Below, piece by piece: positions 34,418-42,419 of a DNA stretch of 64,000 nucleotides (the first letter of the stretch is position 1; each line of letters opens with the position of its first letter). This DNA is from Flagellimonas olearia (lineage in GTDB: Bacteria > Bacteroidota > Bacteroidia > Flavobacteriales > Flavobacteriaceae). Under the pieces are notes generated by a model. It did no database searches. It saw only the letters and a list, made by a program, of their open reading frames with translations, and was not told where the DNA came from. Made by a program: the position numbers and the translations under genes. The DNA is taken from positions 806,001 to 870,000 of the forward strand of contig NZ_WELG01000002.1 of the NCBI RefSeq assembly GCF_009184425.1, in the 5' to 3' direction.

Positions 34418-35574
34418 GCTGTTGCCAATTTTCTTCTTCGCTTACTTTTCTTTTTCAGTTTATTGATATAGATAATGGTTCCCGTTATGGGTAAACTGGT
34501 CCCTATCAAACAGGCCAAAAAATACAACCACTTACTAAAAGTCCCATAGATTTCTCCGGTATGGATGGGTCTAATGGCCGATGCGATTTTTACGTTCAAG
34601 GGTTTGTCCGCATAGAGTTCTTTGTGAATGATTTTCCCGGAGGTGTGGATTTGCAATTGATCTTGGGCCACAGTGGACCAAGAGTCGTCCGCTATTTTTC
34701 TGAATCCATAAACGGGATTTTTTTCATTGGGCAAAGTTATGGTGAGTGTGCCCTTGTAATCCAAGGTATTGTTGGCCAAAAGTACTGCTTGTTCCAAATC
34801 AATTGTCTTGTCGTTGTCCAGATTCTCCAAATCCACTTTGGGTTGAGCCCCGCGGTTTCCAAAGACCTTGGCGCCCATAAGGGAGCTCAAACCATCCCTA
34901 TAACCTTCAAAAGACCAACATAGTCCGGTAATTCCCATAATCAAAATAAGTAGACAGGAATAAAAACCAAGGGTGTTGTGCAGGTCATGGTTGATACGTT
35001 TCCAATTGGCGCTGGTCTTGATCTTGAAACCAGCCTTAACGGTTTTCCATTTTACCTTTTTGGGGAACCAAAGAACGATTCCGCTAATGGACAGGATCAA
35101 GAAAATAATGGTGGCGATGCCTACTATGGGCCTTCCCAATTCAATGTCCATCAACAGCCATCGGTGCAGTTTGAACATGCTGAACATAAAATCATCCATT
35201 CCGGTCTTTTGGGGAGCCAAAATCTCGGCGGTGTATGGATTTACCTCATAGGTAGATCCCCTTCGTTGTTTGGGGTCCTCTTTAATGGACAATTGGTAAG
35301 GGGCAGCGTTATCAGTAGACACGGTTATGGCCATGAGTTGCCCTTTGGCTTGTATGATGGGATCATCCACAATTTGGGAAAGGGATATTTTGTTACCAGT
35401 TGCCTGGACCTTCATTTCCTCTTTGAACCACTGCTCTATCTCCTTTTCAAAAGTTAGTATGGTACCGCTAAGGCAGACCAAGAAAATGATGATGCCGCTA
35501 GTCAATCCAAGCCATAAATGAACATCGTTGATAAAAGCCCGTATGCCGTAAGTTTTACTTTTTCCCATAACCAT
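34414..35574 (-). CDS. PepSY-associated TM protein
   Basis: A 386-residue inner-membrane protein with about four transmembrane helices (near residues 18-42, 140-170, 190-215 and 335-360) and periplasmic PepSY domains between them. [21 protein letters not shown], in part, and the HRWLL and [10 protein letters not shown] motifs are typical of the PiuB/FsrB-like group found next to TonB siderophore receptors, thought to reduce ferric siderophores. A TTG four codons upstream is in frame; I use the ATG at 35574 (35568 is also possible). The TonB receptor gene lies 47 bases upstream on the same strand, so iron uptake is the likely role. Confidence 0.88.
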   Translation of the reverse strand: MVMGKSKTYGIRAFINDVHLWLGLTSGIIIFLVCLSGTILTFEKEIEQWFKEEMKVQATGNKISLSQIVDDPIIQAKGQLMAITVSTDNAAPYQLSIKEDPKQRRGSTYEVNPYTAEILAPQKTGMDDFMFSMFKLHRWLLMDIELGRPIVGIATIIFLILSISGIVLWFPKKVKWKTVKAGFKIKTSANWKRINHDLHNTLGFYSCLLILIMGITGLCWSFEGYRDGLSSLMGAKVFGNRGAQPKVDLENLDNDKTIDLEQAVLLANNTLDYKGTLTITLPNEKNPVYGFRKIADDSWSTVAQDQLQIHTSGKIIHKELYADKPLNVKIASAIRPIHTGEIYGTFSKWLYFLACLIGTSLPITGTIIYINKLKKKSKRRRKLATA

Positions 35575-35621
35575 AAAAAGGCCCAACGCTTCCGCTGGAC
35601 CTGTACATTTTAAATTTTCTG

Positions 35622-38006
35622 TTAGAATGAATAGGTGACTACCCCTGCCAAGTTGAATGGATCGGTTTGATTGATGAATCGGGTTCTATAGGCGTTGTAC
35701 CCTATTTCATCAAAAACATTGTTGGCGATGACCCTAAAGTTCCAATTTCGATTGAATCGATACGAAGCTTGAAGGTTGACCAAGGTGTAGGCATCTACAT
35801 CAAAAGGTTTTTGATTGGGTACTATACCTTCATGGGTAACGGCGCCGGCACTCCAGTCGTTGATGGGTCTTTTCCCGGTGTAGTAGGCGCCCCCACCAAA
35901 GGTGAGGCCTTCCAAGGCTCCTTTGAACCCGTAGTTCATGTAAAGGTTGAAAGTGTGCTTAGGGGTATTCAAGGGTGCAGATCCATATACAAATGAGGTG
36001 TGATCCTTGTACTGTGCATCAATATAGGAGTATCCTCCGATCAGTTCCAGATTGTCCAATAATCTTCCGGTCAACTCCAGTTCCACACCTTTGCGTTCAT
36101 CGTTACCTCCTTTTTGGTAAAACCCAGTGGCCACCCAGTTTTCATCATAAACAGGTAGGTTGATGTTTTTGTTGTTGATTTTAAAATACGTAAAGTTAAA
36201 TCGAAGCTTGTTGTCCAACCAGTTGGTTTTGATTCCTGCTTCCAACTGATCAAAACGCTCGTTGCCCAAAGGTTCCCCATTCTCATCCAATCTGGATGCT
36301 GTTCTGGGGTAGGCGCTGTTGGTGTAAGAAGCAAATACATTGATGTTTTGGTACGGGGTCACAATAATACCTGCCAAAGGATTGAAGGCATCATTGGAAA
36401 CAGACTCGGTGTCCGTATCCGTTTTTGTGGTGCTGTAACGAATGCCCAAGAACGACTTCAGCCAGCTGTTGAAGGTGACCACATCCTGCGCCACAAACCC
36501 TAGGGATCGTGATGAAGCTTCTCCCTCGTTGGGAGCCCCAAAGGCAATGTTGGAAGGCAAGGTGTTGTTTATGGGGGCAAAGACATCAATGGTGTCCAGG
36601 TTGGATATGGTTTGGGAGAAGGTGCTGTAGCTGGAAGATCTATAGTCCATACCCACTTGGAAGGTATGTTTGATGCTCCCTGTTTCCAGTTTATCCCCAA
36701 TAAGATCTACTTGTAGGACGCTGTTCTTGTCATTTCGCTCAGAATTGGAGAACCCTCTGATGCGTTGGTTATAAATGGCATTGTCTTCGTTGTCCGTGAT
36801 GGCATTGCCCAAGCTGGCACCTCTGCTGTCCAAATCCAAATTGGAGTGGTAATAGGCCACTTGAAGATCAAGCTGATCATCCAACTCCCTGTTGAAACGA
36901 ATGGAGTAAGTTTGGTTCATGGTGTTGGATCTATCGGTCTCAAAGCCCAAGAACTGATCATATGGCATATCGTAAATGGCATTGGTGTTGTTCTCGCCCA
37001 AGTTTACGGTTCCTATGTCCGGGGTACGGCTATCATCCAAGTAATCCATTTCCATGGTAAGCTTGCTCTTGTTGTCAATACGCCATTCCAAGGATGGGTT
37101 GATGTAAAAGCGCTCGCCTTCGACCTTGTCCCTAAAAGAATCCCCCTTTTCAAAGGTTCCATTGATTCTAAAAGCAAGATTTTTACTGTTGTTGAGAGGT
37201 CCGTACACATCGTAGGTGGTCCTGGCTTGTCCAAAACTGCCCACACGTCCGCTCACATTACCGCCAAATTGATATCTGGGGGTTTTGGTCACAATGTTGA
37301 TGACCCCACCTGGGCTTCCCAAGTCGGTGGCCACCCCTTGTGTAATGGAAGCGGCACCTTTCAATACTTGGATATTATCCACCCCTTGCATATCGGTGAG
37401 TACGCCAACTCCCCTAAAATCAGAATTGATCCGCACCCCATTTTTGAGGATGGGGATTCCCCTAAAACCGCGGGACGACATACTTTCCCTTTGATTGCCA
37501 TAGGTGGCAAAGGTGTATACGCCGGGTACGTTTTTGGTGGCTTCGGATATGGTTAGGTTACCCTGTTGCTCAATAAGCTTTTCAGAAACCACTGAAATAC
37601 TCTGGATCTGTTCATATGGAGCCAAAGGCAGTCGAGTAAGGGCCTCGATTTTATCGGGATGTTCATAACGGTTCCCAAACACTTCCACTTGTTCCAACTC
37701 GTTCCCTTGCTCAAGCGTGAAGTTTAGGGTCACTTCGGTGTTGGAGCGCACCTCCACCTGTTGTTTTGCGGAATGATATCCCACGGAAGAAACCACTATT
37801 TCGTAGGTGTTGGGAAGTAGATTTTTGAGTTCATAAGCGCCATTTTGATCGGCCGAGACCCCAATGCCGTCAGCTTTTATGATCACATGGGCAAAAGGAA
37901 CAGGCTCACCCGTAGTATCGGTAATGGTGCCGGAAACACTCCCTTGTTGGGCGGAACAGACCCCTATGGTTGTAAATAAAAAGATTGAGAATAGGTTTTT
38001 GAACAT
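35622..38006 (-). CDS. TonB-dependent siderophore receptor
   Basis: A 794-residue outer-membrane protein. A signal peptide (about 1-19) and a CarboxypepD_reg-like domain (about 22-105, with GSVSGTITDTTGEPVPFAHV in part) precede a plug domain (about 125-235; SEATKNVPGVYTF, GVATDLGSPGGVINI). The 22-stranded barrel ends in the terminal aromatic residue of VVTYSF. The plug motifs match siderophore receptors rather than SusC. It takes up a ferric siderophore using TonB energy, with the downstream PepSY protein as the probable partner. A good promoter lies at 38042-38070; no Fur box could be confirmed by eye. Confidence 0.92.
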   Translation of the reverse strand: MFKNLFSIFLFTTIGVCSAQQGSVSGTITDTTGEPVPFAHVIIKADGIGVSADQNGAYELKNLLPNTYEIVVSSVGYHSAKQQVEVRSNTEVTLNFTLEQGNELEQVEVFGNRYEHPDKIEALTRLPLAPYEQIQSISVVSEKLIEQQGNLTISEATKNVPGVYTFATYGNQRESMSSRGFRGIPILKNGVRINSDFRGVGVLTDMQGVDNIQVLKGAASITQGVATDLGSPGGVINIVTKTPRYQFGGNVSGRVGSFGQARTTYDVYGPLNNSKNLAFRINGTFEKGDSFRDKVEGERFYINPSLEWRIDNKSKLTMEMDYLDDSRTPDIGTVNLGENNTNAIYDMPYDQFLGFETDRSNTMNQTYSIRFNRELDDQLDLQVAYYHSNLDLDSRGASLGNAITDNEDNAIYNQRIRGFSNSERNDKNSVLQVDLIGDKLETGSIKHTFQVGMDYRSSSYSTFSQTISNLDTIDVFAPINNTLPSNIAFGAPNEGEASSRSLGFVAQDVVTFNSWLKSFLGIRYSTTKTDTDTESVSNDAFNPLAGIIVTPYQNINVFASYTNSAYPRTASRLDENGEPLGNERFDQLEAGIKTNWLDNKLRFNFTYFKINNKNINLPVYDENWVATGFYQKGGNDERKGVELELTGRLLDNLELIGGYSYIDAQYKDHTSFVYGSAPLNTPKHTFNLYMNYGFKGALEGLTFGGGAYYTGKRPINDWSAGAVTHEGIVPNQKPFDVDAYTLVNLQASYRFNRNWNFRVIANNVFDEIGYNAYRTRFINQTDPFNLAGVVTYSF

Positions 38007-38041
38007 TATAGTGATTATTTAGACTTATTAAAAATAGATGG

Positions 38042-38070
38042 CAAATATAAGGCTGGGGGCTATAACCAAA
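38042..38070 (-). promoter_or_regulatory. Promoter of the TonB receptor operon
   Basis: On the minus strand TTTG (38067-38070), a 17-base spacer and TATATTTG (38042-38049) match the Bacteroidota -33/-7 consensus closely. The -7 element is 36 bases upstream of the receptor ATG. Confidence 0.65.
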
Positions 38071-38145
38071 CAAGGATTATTTAGATTAATTAAAAATAAT
38101 TTTAAAGGGATTTCAATTCCTGCTTTTAAAGCGGTGATTATTACC

Positions 38146-38153
38146 TATTTTTG
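38146..38153 (+). promoter_or_regulatory. -7 promoter element (TATTTTTG) for the HupE-like gene
   Basis: TATTTTTG fits TAnnTTTG 13 bases upstream of the ATG at 38167. The -33 region is weak. The element is divergent from the TonB receptor promoter. Confidence 0.4.
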
Positions 38154-38166
38154 GATTTAAAAGAGT

Positions 38167-38751
38167 ATGCAGGAATTCTTGTTTTACATCAAATTGGGGC
38201 TTAACCACGTCTTGGACTTTGGGGCTTACGACCATATTTTGTTCCTATCTGCCTTGGCGGTGCCCTTTACGTTCAAAAATTGGAAACGGGTGTTGATCTT
38301 GGCCACCATTTTTACTGTTGCACATTGTACGTCCCTGGCCCTTTCGGTATATGAAGCGGTTACGGTTGATGTTGGCCTTATTGAGTTTCTGATTCCGGTC
38401 ACCATTTTATTGACGGCCCTCTTCAATTTTGCCTATGTGTTCAAAGAGGCGTTGGATGTTGGACTTTTTCTTCATGTTCTGGCCACGGCTTTTTTTGGGT
38501 TGATCCATGGTTTTGGATTTTCCAACTATTTTAAAATGCTCATGGCCGAGGAAGAGGATAAAATCACGCCGCTTTTGGGCTTTGCCACAGGAATAGAACT
38601 TTCCCAAGTGACCATCATTTTGGCGATTTTGACCTTGGCATTTGTGGTTTTGGATGTATTGAAGGTCAAAAGATCCATTTTTATTGCTGTGACCTCCATT
38701 TTGGTGATTGCCATTACAATACCCCTGCTCATTGCAACGTTTCCCATGTAG
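38167..38751 (+). CDS. HupE/UreJ family membrane protein
   Basis: A 194-residue protein with six to seven transmembrane helices. GLNHVLDFGAYDHILFL, TVAHCTSLALS and HGFGFSNYF are signatures of the HupE/UreJ_2 family, with conserved His and Asp residues suited to metal binding. Relatives transport Ni2+ or Co2+ or accompany metalloenzymes, but this subgroup in Flavobacteriia is not tied to a hydrogenase. It diverges from the TonB receptor gene, which hints at metal uptake. The next gene, dCMP deaminase, starts 86 bases later. Confidence 0.85.
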   Translation: MQEFLFYIKLGLNHVLDFGAYDHILFLSALAVPFTFKNWKRVLILATIFTVAHCTSLALSVYEAVTVDVGLIEFLIPVTILLTALFNFAYVFKEALDVGLFLHVLATAFFGLIHGFGFSNYFKMLMAEEEDKITPLLGFATGIELSQVTIILAILTLAFVVLDVLKVKRSIFIAVTSILVIAITIPLLIATFPM

Positions 38752-38837
38752 GCCCTTCGTTAAAATTAATCGAATAAGGTTGTACGGGTCTTTCAAAGCG
38801 GGTATATTTAATTATTCTCGATTTTTTTATTGGATGT

Positions 38838-39275
38838 ATGAAGGAGAGTAAACAAGAAAAGTACGACAAAGCGTATTTGCGAATGGCCTTGGAATGGGGG
38901 AAACTTTCCTATTGTCAGAGAAGACAGGTGGGGGCCATTATCGTAAAAAATAGAATGATCATTTCCGACGGGTACAACGGAACACCTACGGGATTTGAGA
39001 ATATATGTGAAGATGATGAGGGATATACCAAATGGTATGTACTTCATGCGGAAGCCAATGCCATTTTAAAGGTGGCGTCCTCAACCCAATCCTGTGAGGG
39101 GGCCACTTTGTACATCACCTTGTCCCCGTGCAGGGAATGTAGCAAATTGGTGCATCAGTCTGGCATAAAACGTGTGGTGTACCAAACCGCGTACAAAGAC
39201 GATTCAGGATTGAAATTTTTGGAACGGGCCGGCGTTGAAATCGTGCACATGCCTGTTCTGGAGGAAATGGTGTAA
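38838..39275 (+). CDS. dCMP deaminase (ComEB-like)
   Basis: A 145-residue zinc enzyme of the deoxycytidylate deaminase family, converting dCMP to dUMP for thymidylate synthesis. The zinc site is HAEAN plus the PCRECSKL motif, giving His and two Cys ligands, with the catalytic Glu of HAE. The opening MALEWGKLSYCQRRQVGAIIV (quoted in part) is also typical. The start ATG at 38838 is correct for the family; another ATG four bases upstream is out of frame. The S41 peptidase gene follows after 16 bases, so the two genes form an operon. Confidence 0.93.
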   Translation: MKESKQEKYDKAYLRMALEWGKLSYCQRRQVGAIIVKNRMIISDGYNGTPTGFENICEDDEGYTKWYVLHAEANAILKVASSTQSCEGATLYITLSPCRECSKLVHQSGIKRVVYQTAYKDDSGLKFLERAGVEIVHMPVLEEMV

Positions 39276-39291
39276 GCCTCAACTTGCTATT

Positions 39292-40917
39292 ATGAAGAAA
39301 ATTAATGGATATATCTGGCCCACACTGCTGGCCCTTGCCGTAGCCATAGGGATTTTTATAGGGGGGAAACTCCATTTTAACGATACTCCGGAAAAATTGT
39401 TTTCCACCAATTCCAAGAAGGACAAACTCAACCGACTTATAGATTATATCGACTACGAATACGTGGACGAAATTGACACGGACAGCATAGTGGATGTGAC
39501 CGTGAACAATATTTTGGGCAAGCTAGATCCCCATTCCGTGTACATTCCCAAAAGCGAAATGGATGAGGTCTCCGAAAACATGAAAGGTGATTTTGCCGGA
39601 ATAGGCGTCAGTTTTTATATGTTTAGGGATACCATTACGGTGATACGGACCATTAAAAACGGTCCAAGCTATATCAGCGGTATAAAGCCTGGAGATCGCA
39701 TATTAACGGCCAATAGCGACACACTCTTTGGAAGAAGGGTGCCCAACAATGAGGTGGTCTCCAAACTCAAGGGCAAGATAGGCACCAAAGTGGACCTTAA
39801 AGTGTTTAGAAAGTCGGAGAACCGTACCATGGATGTCACGGTTACCCGCGGGCATGTACCCATTCGAAGTGTGGATGCCTACTATATGCTCACCAAGGAT
39901 TTGGGATACATCAAGATCAATCGCTTTGCCGAATCAACCTTTAAGGAATTTCAGGATGCCCTAAGAAAGCTAAAATTACGGGGAGCCGAGAAGTTGGTGT
40001 TGGACCTAAGGGATAATCCCGGGGGTTATCTGGGCATTGCCGAGAAATTGGCAGATGAGTTTTTGGAAGATGACAAGTTGATTCTCTTCACCAAAAACAA
40101 AAAGGGAAGAATAAAAAAGGCCTTTGCGACCAGCAAGGGTGATTTTGAGAACAAACCGGTATATGTACTGATCAATGAACGTTCCGCATCGGCAAGTGAG
40201 ATCATAGCCGGTGCCCTTCAGGACAATGACATAGGGACCATTGTGGGAAGGCGTTCCTTTGGAAAAGGCTTGGTGCAACGGGAAATGGACTTGGGAGATG
40301 GTTCCGCGGTGCGACTAACCGTATCCCGATACTATACCCCAACGGGCCGTTCCATTCAAAAATCATACAAAAAAGGACATCGAGACTACTACCAGAAATT
40401 TATGGAACGCTACACCAATGGCGAACTGGTTTCTGCCGACAGCATTAAAGTAGCGGACTCCCTAAAATTCCGTACCCCAAAAGGGAAAATCGTCTACGGA
40501 GGGGGAGGCATTATTCCGGATGTTTTCGTGCCTATTGGAAGTAATGAGGAAGAGGCCATTGAAAGTATGGACGATACCTACCAATTCTTTTCCCGATTTG
40601 TTTTTGAACACTTGGAAGAGGATAGAGACCGATACGCTTCCTATAGTATGAACCAATTTTTGGAGGAGTTCCGTGTGGACGATATTCTTTTTGATCAGTT
40701 CCTCCAATTTGTGCTGAACCGGAAGATAAAGATGGACTTCTATGCCCAAGAGGACAAAATAAAGGCCTACATCAAGGCCAATATTGCCGAACAGTTGTTT
40801 TCGCCCAATCTATCTGCGGAAATCAAAGGAGAATATGACCCTATGCTCAACAAGGTGCTTGAATTGGATACCATTACATTTGACCAACCCGAAGTGGGTG
40901 CGGCCATCAAAAAATAA
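39292..40917 (+). CDS. S41 family C-terminal processing protease
   Basis: A 541-residue protein with an N-terminal membrane anchor or signal (about residues 6-24). A PDZ domain (about 85-165, GIGVSFYMFRD, SYISGIKPGDRIL) precedes the S41 peptidase core. The catalytic serine lies in NERSASASEI and the lysine in GRRSFGKGLVQ, 25-30 residues later, as in CtpA/Prc. A C-terminal helical region (about 400-541) follows. It should trim C-termini of exported proteins in the periplasm. The frame is open 19 codons upstream, but the ATG at 39292 gives the proper signal sequence and lies just after the dCMP deaminase stop. Confidence 0.93.
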   Translation: MKKINGYIWPTLLALAVAIGIFIGGKLHFNDTPEKLFSTNSKKDKLNRLIDYIDYEYVDEIDTDSIVDVTVNNILGKLDPHSVYIPKSEMDEVSENMKGDFAGIGVSFYMFRDTITVIRTIKNGPSYISGIKPGDRILTANSDTLFGRRVPNNEVVSKLKGKIGTKVDLKVFRKSENRTMDVTVTRGHVPIRSVDAYYMLTKDLGYIKINRFAESTFKEFQDALRKLKLRGAEKLVLDLRDNPGGYLGIAEKLADEFLEDDKLILFTKNKKGRIKKAFATSKGDFENKPVYVLINERSASASEIIAGALQDNDIGTIVGRRSFGKGLVQREMDLGDGSAVRLTVSRYYTPTGRSIQKSYKKGHRDYYQKFMERYTNGELVSADSIKVADSLKFRTPKGKIVYGGGGIIPDVFVPIGSNEEEAIESMDDTYQFFSRFVFEHLEEDRDRYASYSMNQFLEEFRVDDILFDQFLQFVLNRKIKMDFYAQEDKIKAYIKANIAEQLFSPNLSAEIKGEYDPMLNKVLELDTITFDQPEVGAAIKK

Positions 40918-40921
40918 GGGA

Positions 40922-41125
40922 TTAGTTGTCCTTTATCTTTTTTTCAATCTTTTTTGAAGTCATAAAGATCAATAGCAACACAATGGCGCACAATGATGCC
41001 ACGATTCCAATCAAGGCAATGGTGCTGTCCCCTTGAAATGGGTTTTCAAAATCAACCAGGGTTACGTTATAAGCGATTAGCGCCAAGGCCAAAACAATAA
41101 GGACGATACTGAAGGGTCTGTTCAT
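40922..41125 (-). CDS. Small two-helix membrane protein
   Basis: A 67-residue protein with two transmembrane helices (about residues 5-22 and 38-57) joined by a short acidic loop, and a basic tail (KKIEKKIKD). I do not recognise a family with a known function; similar small proteins are common beside marC in Flavobacteriia. It starts 9 bases after the stop of the MarC gene on the same strand, so the two are probably co-transcribed. It converges with the S41 protease gene, 4 bases away. Confidence 0.7.
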   Translation of the reverse strand: MNRPFSIVLIVLALALIAYNVTLVDFENPFQGDSTIALIGIVASLCAIVLLLIFMTSKKIEKKIKDN

Positions 41126-41134
41126 AAACGAATT

Positions 41135-41719
41135 TTAAATGCCATGCGTAAAGAGCTCATTGATATTGGCGGCAAATAGCTTTACGGCAATCGCCAAAAG
41201 AATCACCCCAAACACTTTTCGGATAATGTTGAGGCCGTTTTTGCCCAATACACGCTCAATTTTGGCACTGGACTTCAGTACCAGATATACAAAGATAATG
41301 TTTAGGATAATGGCAACGATGATGTTTTCCACATAGTATTCCGCACGGAGGGCCAACAGGGAGGTCATGGTCCCGGCCCCGGCAATAAGCGGAAATGCAA
41401 TGGGAACTATGGAAGCACTTTCCGGTTCATCATCTTTATAAAGGCTGATGCCCAAGATCATCTCAATGGCAAGAAAAAAGATAATGAAGGAACCTGCCAC
41501 GGCAAAGGAGTTCACATCAATCCCTATCAAAGACAAGATTCTTTCCCCCACAAAAAGGAATGCTACCATGATACAGGCTGCCACAATGGAAGCTTTTTCA
41601 GATTGAATATGCCCTACCTTGTTTCGCAATGAGATAATGATCGGGACACTTCCTACAATATCTATCACCGCAAAAAGAATCATGCTGGCGGTCGCTATTT
41701 CCTTAAAATTGAAATTCAT
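41135..41719 (-). CDS. MarC family integral membrane protein
   Basis: A 194-residue protein with six transmembrane helices, typical of the MarC/UPF0056 family. The first helix MILFAVIDIVGSVPIII and the IAFPLIAGAGTM motif (with its Gly-rich turn) are diagnostic. Despite its name the family is not proven to be a drug pump; its function is unknown. The start at 41719 (MNFNFKEIA) is preferred. The frame extends 26 codons upstream but that part is not membrane-compatible. A small two-helix membrane protein follows. Confidence 0.9.
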   Translation of the reverse strand: MNFNFKEIATASMILFAVIDIVGSVPIIISLRNKVGHIQSEKASIVAACIMVAFLFVGERILSLIGIDVNSFAVAGSFIIFFLAIEMILGISLYKDDEPESASIVPIAFPLIAGAGTMTSLLALRAEYYVENIIVAIILNIIFVYLVLKSSAKIERVLGKNGLNIIRKVFGVILLAIAVKLFAANINELFTHGI

Positions 41720-41813
41720 GGCTGTATTTTTTTCAGTCTGCAAATGTACGTGTAAAAAAGACTTTTGGATGATATAAAAATGTTTGGAAAAGGTCAAATT
41801 TTGGGTTTTGGAC

Positions 41814-41821
41814 TACCTTTG
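41814..41821 (+). promoter_or_regulatory. -7 promoter element (TACCTTTG) for the DUF3109 gene
   Basis: A perfect TAnnTTTG match 19 bases upstream of the ATG at 41841. It also lies inside the longest open frame, which supports the shorter start. Confidence 0.5.
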
Positions 41822-41840
41822 TCCCAAAACAGGCATAATT

Positions 41841-42419
41841 ATGTTCCAAATAGGGAAAACCATAGTGTCCGAGGAGATTTTGGAGAACGATTTTGTGTGC
41901 AACCTGAATGCGTGTAAGGGCGCTTGCTGTGTAGGAGGGGAATATGGTGCCCCGGTAGAGGATTCGGAAACCGATATCTTGGTCAATATCTATCAAGACG
42001 TAAAGCCCTACTTGCGCCCAGAGGGAGTTAAAGCCATTGAGGAACAGGGTGTTTTTGTGAAAGGAGAGGATGGCGAATGGGAAACCCCTTTGGTAAACAA
42101 CAGCGAATGCGCGTACGTTATTTTTTCGGAGGATGGCATCACCAAATGTGGAATAGAAGCAGCCTATGAGGACGGCGCCACAAAATGGAAAAAGCCTGTT
42201 TCATGTCATCTTTATCCGGTACGTACCCGGGAATATTCAGAATTTACTGCCGTGAACTATCACAAATGGGAAATCTGCGACCCGGCCTGCAGCCTTGGGA
42301 AGGAGTTGAAAGTGCCCATCTATAAATTTGTCAAGGAAGCTTTGATCCGCAAATTTGGCAAGGCGTGGTACAGTGAACTGGAAGAGGTGGCGTCCGGGAA
42401 CCAGGCCTCTAAATCGTAG
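41841..42419 (+). CDS. DUF3109 family protein
   Basis: A 192-residue protein of the DUF3109 family. The N-terminal half has a cysteine array (CNLNACKGACCVGGEYGAP) and later NNSECAYV, KCGIEAAY, SCHLYPVR and CDPACSLG. These are typical of YkgJ-like zinc- or iron-binding proteins, so a metal or Fe-S site is likely; no activity is established. The ATG at 41841 is favoured by the promoter element just upstream. The 3' end overlaps the end of the convergent histidine kinase gene by 11 bases. Confidence 0.88.
   Translation: MFQIGKTIVSEEILENDFVCNLNACKGACCVGGEYGAPVEDSETDILVNIYQDVKPYLRPEGVKAIEEQGVFVKGEDGEWETPLVNNSECAYVIFSEDGITKCGIEAAYEDGATKWKKPVSCHLYPVRTREYSEFTAVNYHKWEICDPACSLGKELKVPIYKFVKEALIRKFGKAWYSELEEVASGNQASKS

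Noticed and set aside
36765-37556. A 263-codon plus-strand frame opposite the TonB receptor
   Set aside because: Antisense of the plug and barrel region, which carries all expected motifs; no independent evidence for a gene.
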